Positions 49,989-58,332 of a stretch of 64,000 nucleotides of DNA are shown here, piece by piece (the first letter of the stretch is position 1; each line of letters begins with the position of its first letter). The notes beneath the pieces are model-generated. The model ran no database searches and was not told the DNA's origin. It saw only the letters and a program-made list of their open reading frames with translations. The position numbers were made by a program, and so were the translations under genes. This DNA comes from Clostridiales bacterium (GTDB lineage Bacteria; Bacillota; Clostridia; Christensenellales; Aristaeellaceae), in assembly GCA_015056175.1 (NCBI GenBank), contig SVGT01000006.1, positions 1 through 64,000 on the forward strand. Direction: 5' to 3'.

Positions 49989-50840
49989 TCAGCACTGGAC
50001 TTCCTTGCCGGTCTTGTATGCTTCTTCGATCGCGTGGAGCAGTTCCACGGGACGGCGCAGTGCTGCGTGGCTGTAGGGCGCCTTGCCGCTGCGCACCATG
50101 TTGGCAAACACGTCCAGCTCGTATTCGTAGCAGTAGCCAACGCTGTCGCACACGCCGTGCATGATGCCCTTGTCGGTGACCACGGTGGCGGAGTAGGTGT
50201 AGCAGTCGGTGTACTGGCAGTGGACGTCGTAATCCTCATAGTGGAGGATGATGGACATGCGGTTCTTTTCCTGATCGGGGCAATATGCGTGGACGGACTT
50301 GACCTTGTCGCCGAACACGGGGAAGACCATTTCGATCAGGTGCTGGGCGTAGAAGTAGAAGCCGCCGTAGGGGTTGACCATGTTGACGGGAGCCGCCACA
50401 TAGCCGCCCATCAGCTTTTTGCCGTCGATGTAGCGGATGAGGGGCTTGAGTTCGTCAAGGTACTTAAGGCACGAGCCGCCGCAGAGCAGCGCGCCGCTCT
50501 TATCGGCCTCCGCCATCAGCGCATCCACCTTTTCCATATCCACGCAGAAGGGCTTGTCGATGAAGGCGGGGATGCCCTTCTGGATGTAGGGCAGGGCATA
50601 ATCGTAATGCAGATCGCCGTGACGGGCTACCACCATGACGGCGTCGGCCTGATCCAGATATTCATGGGGATCGGAGGCAATGTGGGGGCACAGGCCTTCG
50701 TTCACCAGCGTATCGTTCTGGGGCTGTTCGGGGCCGTAGGCGCCGATCACTTCCATATCGGCATACTTGGGGTTTTCCTTGATCAATTTGGCAAATGCAT
50801 AGGCATGGGAATTTTCCGTACCCAAAAGGACGATTTTCAT
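49989..50840 (-). CDS. Gfo/Idh/MocA family oxidoreductase
   Basis: 283 residues. Family enzymes oxidise or reduce sugars and inositols with NAD(P). The N-terminal Rossmann start is MKIVLLGTENSHAYAFAKL; this is not the usual GxGxxG, which suggests a divergent or non-classical cofactor site. The catalytic block DKPFCVDMEK (about 95-104, EKP replaced by DKP) is visible. It is 15 bp downstream of a second, canonical family member. Substrate unknown. Confidence 0.8.
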   Translation of the reverse strand: MKIVLLGTENSHAYAFAKLIKENPKYADMEVIGAYGPEQPQNDTLVNEGLCPHIASDPHEYLDQADAVMVVARHGDLHYDYALPYIQKGIPAFIDKPFCVDMEKVDALMAEADKSGALLCGGSCLKYLDELKPLIRYIDGKKLMGGYVAAPVNMVNPYGGFYFYAQHLIEMVFPVFGDKVKSVHAYCPDQEKNRMSIILHYEDYDVHCQYTDCYTYSATVVTDKGIMHGVCDSVGYCYEYELDVFANMVRSGKAPYSHAALRRPVELLHAIEEAYKTGKEVQC

Positions 50841-50855
50841 GATATGTGCCTCCTG

Positions 50856-51920
50856 TTATTCGCGCACGGACAGGGGGTTCTGGGCGTGCACGGTGTCGAT
50901 CACCTTCAGCTGCTTGAGCACCTGCTCAGGCACGATCTGCATGGGCTTGCCCTCGGTCAGGTGGGCGTAGATCATATCGTAGTATTCCAGCACGGCGTCG
51001 GTGAAGGCGTCGCCCTTGACGGGCACCGTTTCCTCGATCCAGTCCAGCTTTTCGCTGCAATAGGCGGGGGTGCGATCGGGGGTGAAGAGGGGATCCATGA
51101 TCTGGTGCTGCTCGGGCGCCTTTTCGGGCACGAAATACTTGTACTCGATCTGGGCCATGGTGGCGCGAAGGGAGCCGTTGGCGGCGGAGATCACATAGGT
51201 GTAGGGCGCATAGGCGTTGCAGGAGGAAATTTCAAGATCGATGAGGGGCTTGCCGGGATGGGTCAGGATGATCTTGGCATAGTTTTCCGCGTCGCCCAGC
51301 ATGTTGGTGCGGTCCAGCTTGGAATAGACGCTCACGTCCTCCGGGAAGCCCAGCAGGTCCAGCGCCTGGTCGATGGGATGGGGGCCGGTGTTGCGTACGT
51401 TGCCGCCGGCATAGGACTTGCTGGTCTGCCAGTCCCAACGGCGGGCATGGCCGGAGAAGCTGATGGAAACCTGCATCAACTGGCCCAGCACGCCGCTGTC
51501 GATGATCTTCTTGATCTCCTTGTAGTAGGGGGCAAAGCGGCTCTGCTGGAAGGCGTTGAGCATCTTGCCGGCCTTTTTGGCAGCCAGGATCATGCGCTGG
51601 CCGTCTTCATAGGTCTTGGCAAAGGGCTTTTCGCAGATCACGTTGAAGCCGTGCTCCAGAAGATCGATGGTGACGGGGGTGTGCATGTGGGAGAAGGTGG
51701 AGTTGACCACCAGGTCGATATCCTTGCGGTCAAAGAGTTCACGATAATCGGCGTACACATCGCAGCCGTATTCCTGCTTGGCGCGGATGCGGCGCTCTTC
51801 CAGCGCATCCACCACGGCGACTACCTGGAACTTGGTGTTGCGGTCGCTGCGGAAAAACGCACCGTGAATGTCACGGCCGCTGCGGCCCTGGCCGATAATG
51901 GCCACGTTGAGCTTTTTCAT
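50856..51920 (-). CDS. Gfo/Idh/MocA family oxidoreductase
   Basis: 354 residues. N-terminal NAD(P)-binding motif NVAIIGQGRSGRDIHG, substrate-lining ICEKPFAKTYED (about 94-105) with the conserved Glu-Lys-Pro, and a C-terminal alpha/beta domain with GGNVRNTGPHPIDQALDLLG. The start MKKLNVAIIGQG at 51920 has AAGGAGG upstream. It heads the two-gene operon and is controlled by a promoter whose spacer is a palindrome. Likely sugar or sugar-derivative dehydrogenase. Confidence 0.9.
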   Translation of the reverse strand: MKKLNVAIIGQGRSGRDIHGAFFRSDRNTKFQVVAVVDALEERRIRAKQEYGCDVYADYRELFDRKDIDLVVNSTFSHMHTPVTIDLLEHGFNVICEKPFAKTYEDGQRMILAAKKAGKMLNAFQQSRFAPYYKEIKKIIDSGVLGQLMQVSISFSGHARRWDWQTSKSYAGGNVRNTGPHPIDQALDLLGFPEDVSVYSKLDRTNMLGDAENYAKIILTHPGKPLIDLEISSCNAYAPYTYVISAANGSLRATMAQIEYKYFVPEKAPEQHQIMDPLFTPDRTPAYCSEKLDWIEETVPVKGDAFTDAVLEYYDMIYAHLTEGKPMQIVPEQVLKQLKVIDTVHAQNPLSVRE

Positions 51921-51972
51921 GGCGGGACAGCCTCCTTGTAAATCTGGATATGGCAGAATTTCTCTACATACA

Positions 51973-52001
51973 TTTATACCACGTTGCGTCGTGGATTGCA
52001 A
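51973..52001 (-). promoter_or_regulatory. Promoter of oxidoreductase operon with internal operator
   Basis: Minus strand: TTGCAA (52001-51996), 17 bp, TATAAA (51978-51973). The spacer holds CCACG-N6-CGTGG (51979-51994), a probable repressor site. Confidence 0.75.
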
Positions 52002-52135
52002 TGCTTGCAGGCAAAAAGAAAAGGAGTTTTGCGGTGCATGCCGTCAGAATATGATGTGCGGGAATGCGGAAAATGATGGCGGGAATTGCGGAAATTGATG
52101 TATTTTTGAACAGGAAAATGCGGGAGGGGAGGCGA

Positions 52136-52159
52136 ATGAAAAGAGGCATATTTTTTTGA
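52136..52159 (+). CDS. Possible upstream peptide (MKRGIFF) before MFS gene
   Basis: Seven codons with a strong purine-rich site (GGGAGGGGAGG) directly upstream, ending 25 bases before the MFS start. It may be a leader peptide or chance. No attenuator hairpin with a T-run was seen after it. Confidence 0.35.
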   Translation: MKRGIFF

Positions 52160-52184
52160 TGCGCAAGCATGGGAGGATATTTAC

Positions 52185-53411
52185 ATGAGCGTGCGTTTTA
52201 CCCGCGGCCAGAAGGCGATTTTGTGGGGCATGGTGCTGGCTTATACGGCGGCGTATCTGAACCGGCTCAATCTGGGCGCGGCACTTCAAAGCATCACCAG
52301 GGCGTTTGCATTGACGGATGCGCGTGCCGGCCTTTTGCAGAGCGCCTTTGCCATTGTGTACGCCTGCGGGCAATTGATCAACGGCGCCATTGTGGACCGG
52401 GTGAACCCGGTGCGGCATATGCTGATTGCCATGATCGGCTTTTGTGCCGTCAATATGCTGATGAGCTTTGCGCCTACCTACAGCGTGCTGCTGGCGCTGT
52501 GCCTGGTGAACGGCGCGTTTCAGAGTATGCTGTGGACGCCCATCGTGCGTCTGATGGCGCTGTATTTTGTGGGACAGGAAGCCAGGGCGAAGGCCAACAT
52601 TTTTATCTCGCTGACGCTGGTCATGGGGCATCTGGGCGCATGGGCGGTGTCCGGCCTGATGGCGGGCGCCTTTGGCTGGCACATGTCCTTCCGCGTGCCG
52701 GCGGTGCTGGGCGTGATCATTTTCTTCTTTGTCCGGTATCTGTTCAGAGATGTAAAGGTGGAGGGCGAAAAGAAGGAAAAGGCGGCGCAGGCAAGCGGGC
52801 AGAAAACGCCTGTGCTGACCCTGTTTGCCCGCACGGGCTTTCTGCTGATTTTGCTATCCTGCATTCTGTACGGCTTTGTGCGGGACGGCATCGTCACCTG
52901 GGCGCCCACGCTGCTGTCCGACATGGGCGCAGGCGCCATGAGCGCCACCTTGATCTCGCTGATCATCCCCGTGATCAACACGCTGGGCATTCTGGCGGGC
53001 AAATACCTTAACAAGCGGGGCGTTGGAAACACCCGCTTCTGTGTGGCGCTGATGCTGGTGATGACGGCGGCGTTCTGCCTGCCCCTGCCGCTGAGCAGCA
53101 AAATGGTGGTATCTGCTCTCTTGATGGGTCTTGCCTGCGCAGGGCTTTACGGCCTCAACCCGCTGCTGACGGCGCTGGTGCCCCTGGAATACGATAAGGC
53201 GGGCCGCATCGGCCTTGCCGCCGGGCTCATCGACAGCTTCATCTACATCGGCTCTGCCCTGGCCGGCGTGCTGGGCGGCACGGTATCCCAGACGTTCGGC
53301 GCAAACGGCCTGTTTGTTTCCTGGGTGCTGACGGCGCTCCTTTCCGCCCTGTTGTGCTTCCTTTCCGGCACCAGAAAGCCCATGCAGGCGCTGGAGGAAT
53401 ATGGTAAATAA
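52185..53411 (+). CDS. MFS transporter, organic anion/sugar-phosphate type
   Basis: 408 residues with about twelve membrane segments. The N-terminal AYTAAYLNRLNLGAAL and the loop NGAIVDRVNPVRHML resemble the GlpT/UhpT and anion:cation symporter side of MFS. A charged cytoplasmic loop (about 187-206, VKVEGEKKEKAAQASGQK) separates the halves. GGAGG lies eight bases before the ATG. It is divergent from the oxidoreductase operon and convergent with the GH4 gene, so it probably takes up a glycoside or sugar acid used by these genes (inference). Confidence 0.83.
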   Translation: MSVRFTRGQKAILWGMVLAYTAAYLNRLNLGAALQSITRAFALTDARAGLLQSAFAIVYACGQLINGAIVDRVNPVRHMLIAMIGFCAVNMLMSFAPTYSVLLALCLVNGAFQSMLWTPIVRLMALYFVGQEARAKANIFISLTLVMGHLGAWAVSGLMAGAFGWHMSFRVPAVLGVIIFFFVRYLFRDVKVEGEKKEKAAQASGQKTPVLTLFARTGFLLILLSCILYGFVRDGIVTWAPTLLSDMGAGAMSATLISLIIPVINTLGILAGKYLNKRGVGNTRFCVALMLVMTAAFCLPLPLSSKMVVSALLMGLACAGLYGLNPLLTALVPLEYDKAGRIGLAAGLIDSFIYIGSALAGVLGGTVSQTFGANGLFVSWVLTALLSALLCFLSGTRKPMQALEEYGK

Positions 53412-53422
53412 CAAATAAACAA

Positions 53423-53454
53423 AAAAGAAGCCTGACCAGTGGTCAGGCTTTTTT
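53423..53454. terminator. Bidirectional intrinsic terminator
   Basis: AAGCCTGACC with GGTCAGGCTT around a 3-nt loop (53429-53450); A-run before and T-run after. It separates the convergent MFS and GH4 genes. Confidence 0.93.
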
Positions 53455-53467
53455 GATTGTGTTGAGA

Positions 53468-54778
53468 TCAATGATATTCGGGCAGCCAGCCGGTGTGAGC
53501 CACGATCAGATCGTCGCACATGGCCACGATATCGTCGATGCTCAGCTCGCTCTGGCAGTGGGGATCCATCATGGCAGCCTGATAGATGTAATCCTTCTTC
53601 TTCGTCATGGCGGCCTCGATGGTAAGCAATTGCACGTTGATGTTGGTGCGGTTCATGGCGGCGCACTGCTCGGGCAGATCGCCGATGAAGGTGGGATTCA
53701 CGCCGCTCTTATCCACCAGGCAGGGCACTTCCACGCAGGCGTTGCGGGGCAAGTTGGTGATAATCCCATTGTTGAGCACGTTGCCGCCGATCTTGTAGGG
53801 CTTGTTGGTCTCCATGGCCTCCATGATGTAGCTGGCATATTCGTGGGTGCGGGTGTGGGTCAGGAAGGGGTTCTTGGTCAGCTCATCGCGCTGCTTTTCC
53901 CAGTTGGCGATCTGGTTGATGCAGCGGCGGGGATATTCATCCAGCGGGATGTTGAACTTTTCGATGAGCTCGGGATACTTATCCTTGATGAAGAAGGGCA
54001 TGTACTCGGCGTTATGCTCGCTGGATTCGGTGATGTAGTAGCCAAAGCGCTTCATCACTTCCATGCGCACCTTGTCATAGGGGTATTTGTCGGGGTTTTC
54101 AAGGGCGCGGCGCTTGATCTCGGGGTACAGATCCTTGCCGTCCTTGGTCACTTCCAGCAGCCAGGCCTGATGGTTGATGCCGGCGATCTTCCACTGGATG
54201 CTGTCGTCATATTCCATGCCCACGTTGTTAAACAGGGTGGAGGTGCACACCTGCACGCTGTGGCACAGGCCCACCGTCTTGATGGGGGTGTAGCGCAGCA
54301 TGGCGCCGGTGAGCATGCACATGGGGTTGGTGTAGTTGAGGAACCAGGCGTTGGGGCACACTTCTTCCATGTCCTTGGCAAAATCCATCATCACGGGGAT
54401 GGTGCGCAGGGCGCGGAAGATGCCGCCGATGCCCAGCGTATCGCCGATGGTCTGGCGCAGGCCGTACTTCTTGGGCACTTCAAAGTCGATGATGGTGCAG
54501 GGATCGTACAGACCCACCTGAATGGCGTTGACCACGTAGTTGGCGCCGCGGAGGGCGTCCTTGCGGTTTTCCACGCCGCAGTATTTTTCGATGGTGGCCT
54601 TGTTGCCCAGGTTATTGCTGATGGCGGTCAGCATCAGGTAGCTTTCTTCCAGACGCTGCGGGTCGATATCGTACAGCGCAATGACGCTGTCTTCCAGCGC
54701 GGGGGTCAGCATGCTGTCGCCCAGCACGTTTTTGGCAAACACGGTGCTGCCTGCACCCATAAAAGTGATCTTCGGCAT
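53468..54778 (-). CDS. Alpha-galactosidase / 6-phospho-alpha-glycosidase, GH4 family
   Basis: 436 residues. GH4 enzymes use NAD and Mn by an oxidation-elimination mechanism. N-terminal Rossmann [32 protein letters not shown]; the metal-binding GLCHSVQ (Cys and His ligands); and [12 protein letters not shown] are all present. The overall pattern, including [26 protein letters not shown], resembles MelA-type alpha-galactosidases. AAGGAG precedes the ATG. It follows the GH29 fucosidase by 74 bp on the same strand. Confidence 0.9.
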   Translation of the reverse strand: MPKITFMGAGSTVFAKNVLGDSMLTPALEDSVIALYDIDPQRLEESYLMLTAISNNLGNKATIEKYCGVENRKDALRGANYVVNAIQVGLYDPCTIIDFEVPKKYGLRQTIGDTLGIGGIFRALRTIPVMMDFAKDMEEVCPNAWFLNYTNPMCMLTGAMLRYTPIKTVGLCHSVQVCTSTLFNNVGMEYDDSIQWKIAGINHQAWLLEVTKDGKDLYPEIKRRALENPDKYPYDKVRMEVMKRFGYYITESSEHNAEYMPFFIKDKYPELIEKFNIPLDEYPRRCINQIANWEKQRDELTKNPFLTHTRTHEYASYIMEAMETNKPYKIGGNVLNNGIITNLPRNACVEVPCLVDKSGVNPTFIGDLPEQCAAMNRTNINVQLLTIEAAMTKKKDYIYQAAMMDPHCQSELSIDDIVAMCDDLIVAHTGWLPEYH

Positions 54779-54813
54779 AACAGTATCTCCTTTATAAGGT
54801 TCTTATTGTCTGT

Positions 54814-54842
54814 ATTATAGCGGAAAAACGGCGCGGTGGGAA
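54814..54842 (-). promoter_or_regulatory. Possible sigma-A promoter of GH4 gene
   Basis: Minus strand: TTCCCA (54842-54837), 17 bp, TATAAT (54819-54814). The GH4 gene may thus also be transcribed apart from the fucosidase. Confidence 0.6.
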
Positions 54843-54852
54843 GAGGGAAAAA

Positions 54853-56199
54853 TCAGAAAAGTCGGATGGAAAGGGCGCTTTGATCGTCCCGGGAGGAGGT
54901 GATGCACACGTCCATTTCCCGGAGCGTGATGGGTTCCCACAATTTGCAGATGCGCCTGCTGCCCACGGTGGTGCCGTCAAAGAGGTTGAAGGTTTCGCCG
55001 TAGTCGGTGGTATGGTTGATGCGGAAGCGCTCGATCATCTGTCCTTTGTCAAGGGGCTCCCGGAGCTCTACGTAGGTAATTGTCTCGTCCTTCGGGAGCG
55101 TAATGTGGTAGACGCACTGATTTTCGTTCTGCACGGTGCGGGTGATCTGCTTGCCTGTGCCCTTCTCCTGGCCAAAGGCGCTTTTCAGCGCATCGCCCAA
55201 TTCCTTGAAGCGGGCGATATCCCGGGGGTCAAAGCGGCCTGAGGGCATGGGCGGGATGTTCAGGTGGAAGGAGGCGCTGCCGCCTACGCTGGTCATGTAG
55301 GTGTGCATGAGCCTTTCCAGGGAATGAGGTTCCTCTTCGGGATGGTAAAACCAGCCCGGACGGATGGACATATCCACCTCCGCAGGGCAGAAGCACAGTC
55401 CCTTGCTGTACTGGATCACTTCCATGGAGCCCAGGTCCTGCCACATGTTGTCGATGCCGTCAAGCGTACCGGGGAGCAGTGCGCCCTCCGTTTGCTTTTG
55501 CGCCCGGTGGCACAGTTCATGGGGCACCACCATCCATTCGGCATAGCGGGCATGGCCGCTTTCGTTGCCGCACCAGCGGATATCCGGACCGGCGTCGTTG
55601 AAAATGCAGGCGTTGGGCTGATATTTGCGGATCAGGTCGATATAGCCCTCAAAATCGTATTCTTGTTTTTTGCCGTTGGGGCCTTCGCCGCAGGCGCCGT
55701 CAAACCAGACGTAGAAAATATCGCCGTACTGGGTGAGCAGCTCGGTGAGCTGGGCCTTGTAGTAATCGTTATAGGCGTCGGTGCCGTAGAGGGGAGAGTG
55801 GCGGTCCCAGGGGGACAGGTAAAAGCCAAAGCGGATGCCGCCCCGTCTGCAGGCCTCGGCGGCCTCCCGCACCACGTCGCCCTTGCCGCCCTTCCAGGGG
55901 CTGCTTTTGACGGAATGATCGGTATATTTCGTCTGCCACAGGCAGAAGCCGTCGTGATGCTTGGCGGTGAGCACCATGCCCGTCATGCCGGCGGACCTGA
56001 TGGCTTCCACCCATTCGTCGCAGTCAAGATCGGTGGGGTTGAAAATGGCGGGGTCCTCCTGCCCTGTGCCCCATTCCAGCCCCGTATAGGTGTTGGGGGA
56101 AAAATGGACGAAGGCGTAAAAGGGCTTTTCCATAAAAGCCTTTTGCCGGGGGGAGGGCACAACTTGGGCAGCCGCCTTGCGGAATGCGCTCAGGTCCAT
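54853..56199 (-). CDS. Alpha-L-fucosidase, GH29 family
   Basis: 448 residues. It removes fucose from host or milk glycans. The family start FYAFVHFSPNTYTGLEWG, the substrate block VLTAKHHDGFCLWQTKYTDHSVK, and the nucleophile Asp167 in YVWFDGACG are present. A short C-terminal beta region (about 370-448) resembles the domain of GH29 subfamily B-like proteins. No signal peptide is visible, so it should act inside the cell on imported oligosaccharides. The start at 56199 follows GGAGG; the frame extends far upstream without homology. Confidence 0.92.
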   Translation of the reverse strand: MDLSAFRKAAAQVVPSPRQKAFMEKPFYAFVHFSPNTYTGLEWGTGQEDPAIFNPTDLDCDEWVEAIRSAGMTGMVLTAKHHDGFCLWQTKYTDHSVKSSPWKGGKGDVVREAAEACRRGGIRFGFYLSPWDRHSPLYGTDAYNDYYKAQLTELLTQYGDIFYVWFDGACGEGPNGKKQEYDFEGYIDLIRKYQPNACIFNDAGPDIRWCGNESGHARYAEWMVVPHELCHRAQKQTEGALLPGTLDGIDNMWQDLGSMEVIQYSKGLCFCPAEVDMSIRPGWFYHPEEEPHSLERLMHTYMTSVGGSASFHLNIPPMPSGRFDPRDIARFKELGDALKSAFGQEKGTGKQITRTVQNENQCVYHITLPKDETITYVELREPLDKGQMIERFRINHTTDYGETFNLFDGTTVGSRRICKLWEPITLREMDVCITSSRDDQSALSIRLF

Positions 56200-56236
56200 A
56201 CAAAATCCTCCGTGTATCGTTTTTTTTGTTGCCTTC

Positions 56237-56245
56237 ATTATAGCA
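56237..56245 (-). promoter_or_regulatory. Extended -10 promoter of fucosidase gene
   Basis: The minus strand reads TGCTATAAT. The -35 region is poor. It lies about 40 bases before the start codon. Confidence 0.65.
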
Positions 56246-56361
56246 CGGAAAGCGCCGCTTTGCATAGCAAATCCGTCCGGCGGATGCATCAGATTCAGCC
56301 GGATGCATGCTTCCTCGGCAGAAAAATGCAAAAAGTGCACCGGCGCAGGCGGGATAAATCC

Positions 56362-56391
56362 TTGAAGGGGGCGGCGGGTGTGTGGTATACT
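56362..56391 (+). promoter_or_regulatory. Sigma-A promoter of AAC(3)-family gene
   Basis: TTGAAG (56362-56367), 18 bp, TATACT (56386-56391) with a TGG extension. Confidence 0.68.
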
Positions 56392-56439
56392 ATCATGGGT
56401 TGGTATTGACCCGGAAAACAACGAACGGAGGAAAAGGAG

Positions 56440-57177
56440 ATGTACACAAAGGAAGCGCTCAAGGAAGACCTGAAACAGATGGGGCTTTGCGGCACGGAAA
56501 CGGTGATGATCCATTCCTCCATGAAGGCCATCGGCGACGTGGAGGGCAGAGCCGACACGGTGCTGGATGCGCTCAGTGAGTTTTTTCGGGACGGGCTTTT
56601 GATGCTGCCCACCCTCACCTGGAACCTGGCCTGGGAAAAGGAGCCGGTGTTTGACGTACAGGAAACGCCAAGCCTGGTGGGCATTTTGCCCCAGCTTTTC
56701 CGCAAGCGGGAACACGTGGTGCGCTCGCTGCACCCCACCCATTCCGTGGCGGCCCTTGGCCGGGATGCGGAATGGATCACCGGGGAGGATCATCTGGACG
56801 ATCTGCCCTGCGGCGAGCACAGCGCCTGGCATAAGCTGATGGAGCGGGACGGCGTGATTTTGATGGTGGGCTGCACGCTGACCAGCTGCACCTTTATCCA
56901 CGGCGTGGAAGCCTGGTGCGATATTCCGGACAGGCTGGATGCGCCGGTACGCTATCAGGTGATCGGCAAGGACGGGGAACAATGCGAAGTGGTCTCCCGT
57001 CCGCACAAGGGATCGCCCTCCGAACAGTATTACCTGGCGGAGGAGGCGCTGCGCAAGTGCGGCGCGCTCAGGGACGGCAAGCTTGGCGATGCACGCGTCA
57101 TGGTGATCTCCGCCCGCGGCTGCTATGAAACGGTGAAAAGGCTGCTCAGCGAAAACCCGCAGCTCTTTAACGAATAA
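56440..57177 (+). CDS. AAC(3) family N-acetyltransferase
   Basis: 245 residues, the antibiotic N-acetyltransferase fold (distinct from GNAT). Motifs: MIHSSMKAIGDVEGRADTVLDAL (about 23-45), LMLPTLTWN, HPTHSVAALGRDA (about 99-111) with the catalytic His, and ILMVGCTLTSCTFIHGVE. The family includes true aminoglycoside 3-N-acetyltransferases and housekeeping relatives such as YokD, so resistance cannot be assumed. GGAGG lies before the ATG. It is a single-gene unit with its own promoter. Confidence 0.86.
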   Translation: MYTKEALKEDLKQMGLCGTETVMIHSSMKAIGDVEGRADTVLDALSEFFRDGLLMLPTLTWNLAWEKEPVFDVQETPSLVGILPQLFRKREHVVRSLHPTHSVAALGRDAEWITGEDHLDDLPCGEHSAWHKLMERDGVILMVGCTLTSCTFIHGVEAWCDIPDRLDAPVRYQVIGKDGEQCEVVSRPHKGSPSEQYYLAEEALRKCGALRDGKLGDARVMVISARGCYETVKRLLSENPQLFNE

Positions 57178-57216
57178 GGCGTCAGCTGCCACCTTTGCCA
57201 TTCCTATCTAAATCCC

Positions 57217-57244
57217 TTGACACCCCTTTGTTTGACGATATAAT
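57217..57244 (+). promoter_or_regulatory. Consensus sigma-A promoter
   Basis: TTGACA (57217-57222), 16 bp, TATAAT (57239-57244), perfect in both hexamers. It drives the gene at 57289 and probably the following genes to 60748. Confidence 0.92.
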
Positions 57245-57288
57245 GAAACTGCCTGCGCATGTGCTTTGCGCGGCCGGAGGTTAACACA

Positions 57289-58332
57289 TTGCAGAGATTT
57301 GCCGCATTTCCCGTGGAGCGCTGGAGCGATAAGGTGATGAGCGTGCTCCGGGAGCAGCAGCTGGAGGCCTGTCAGGAACGGCTGTCCCGCTGCCCCGAAA
57401 AGGGTCTGTTTGACGATATTACTCAGGCGGAGCTTGGAGAGATTTATCCCGGCTCCTATTTGGCATGGGAAAAGGGCGCTGCCCAGCCTGCTTTGCGCCA
57501 GGTGCGGGAAAAGGTACTTGGCATGGCGGAGGAGGAAGTGTGCTTCCTGTCTTCCCGGGAGGATAATCTGGTCAAGCGCATGCTGATGGCAGGCGGCGTG
57601 ACCGTGCTGGACGACTGGGAGGATATTTCCGCCGCCGAATCCCTGATCAAGCGCATGTGGTGCGTGATCCGCATCGATGAGGAAAACGATATGGCTACCC
57701 TCTGTCTGCAGGGGGAGGTGACCGGGCAACTGGTCAAGGGCATGTCGTCCCCCGCATACAGCCTGATCCGCCAGCATATTTTCCGCTTTGACGCCACGCT
57801 CAACGCCCTTTTGTACCTGTCCGGCTTTCTCCATGCCGCCGTGCCTGCCCGCCATTTTCTGGAGCAGCTGCGGGCGGACAAATTGCCTGCGGACAAGCGC
57901 ATCGTGGGCAGGTATCTGAAATCCGCCTTTGATTACTGGGAGCTGGAGCAGGAGGATATGCTGCTGGTGCATCCCGGCCTGTACGATCCCGAAAACCTGA
58001 TCTCCCGCCTCAAGGGCATGGGCGTGCCCGAAATGCAGCTTACCCACGCCATGATGCTGGGCGGCATGAACGGTTTGCTTCCCGAGGAAGCGGCCAGCGC
58101 CGACAGCATGCGCTTTGCCCTGCACGGCGCCGTGCGGCCCGAGCTTGACGAAGAGGACGTGCTGGACGATCTGCGCATGATGGCCAAGCAGGGCGCATCG
58201 CTTGAAGAAATGCGCGAGGTGCTGGAAAACTGTCTGTGCGTGTTGCCCACACCCGCTATGCTGGGCGCGCTCTATCAGGTGCATATGCAGACCGTCCGCT
58301 GGATCGGCATGGCGCCTGCGGTGCTGAACTGA
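57289..58332 (+). CDS. Conserved-looking protein of unknown function
   Basis: 347 residues, not recognised. It is soluble, rich in Leu, Glu and Met, with no signal peptide or membrane segment. Visible features: YLAWEKGAAQPALRQVREKVLGMAEEEVCFLSSR near residue 55-90, a basic-acidic middle, and several HAMMLGG/MMA-type helices at the end. It starts at TTG with GGAGG eight bases upstream; an ATG at 57259 lies before that site and is rejected. It is the first gene after a consensus promoter and overlaps the pseudouridine synthase start by one base, so a link to RNA or translation is possible but unproven. Confidence 0.72.
   Translation: MQRFAAFPVERWSDKVMSVLREQQLEACQERLSRCPEKGLFDDITQAELGEIYPGSYLAWEKGAAQPALRQVREKVLGMAEEEVCFLSSREDNLVKRMLMAGGVTVLDDWEDISAAESLIKRMWCVIRIDEENDMATLCLQGEVTGQLVKGMSSPAYSLIRQHIFRFDATLNALLYLSGFLHAAVPARHFLEQLRADKLPADKRIVGRYLKSAFDYWELEQEDMLLVHPGLYDPENLISRLKGMGVPEMQLTHAMMLGGMNGLLPEEAASADSMRFALHGAVRPELDEEDVLDDLRMMAKQGASLEEMREVLENCLCVLPTPAMLGALYQVHMQTVRWIGMAPAVLN

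Noticed and set aside
56200..57201. N-terminal extension of the fucosidase frame to 57201
   Set aside because: The extra residues lie opposite the AAC(3)-family gene and upstream of a promoter and ribosome binding site that fit the ATG at 56199.
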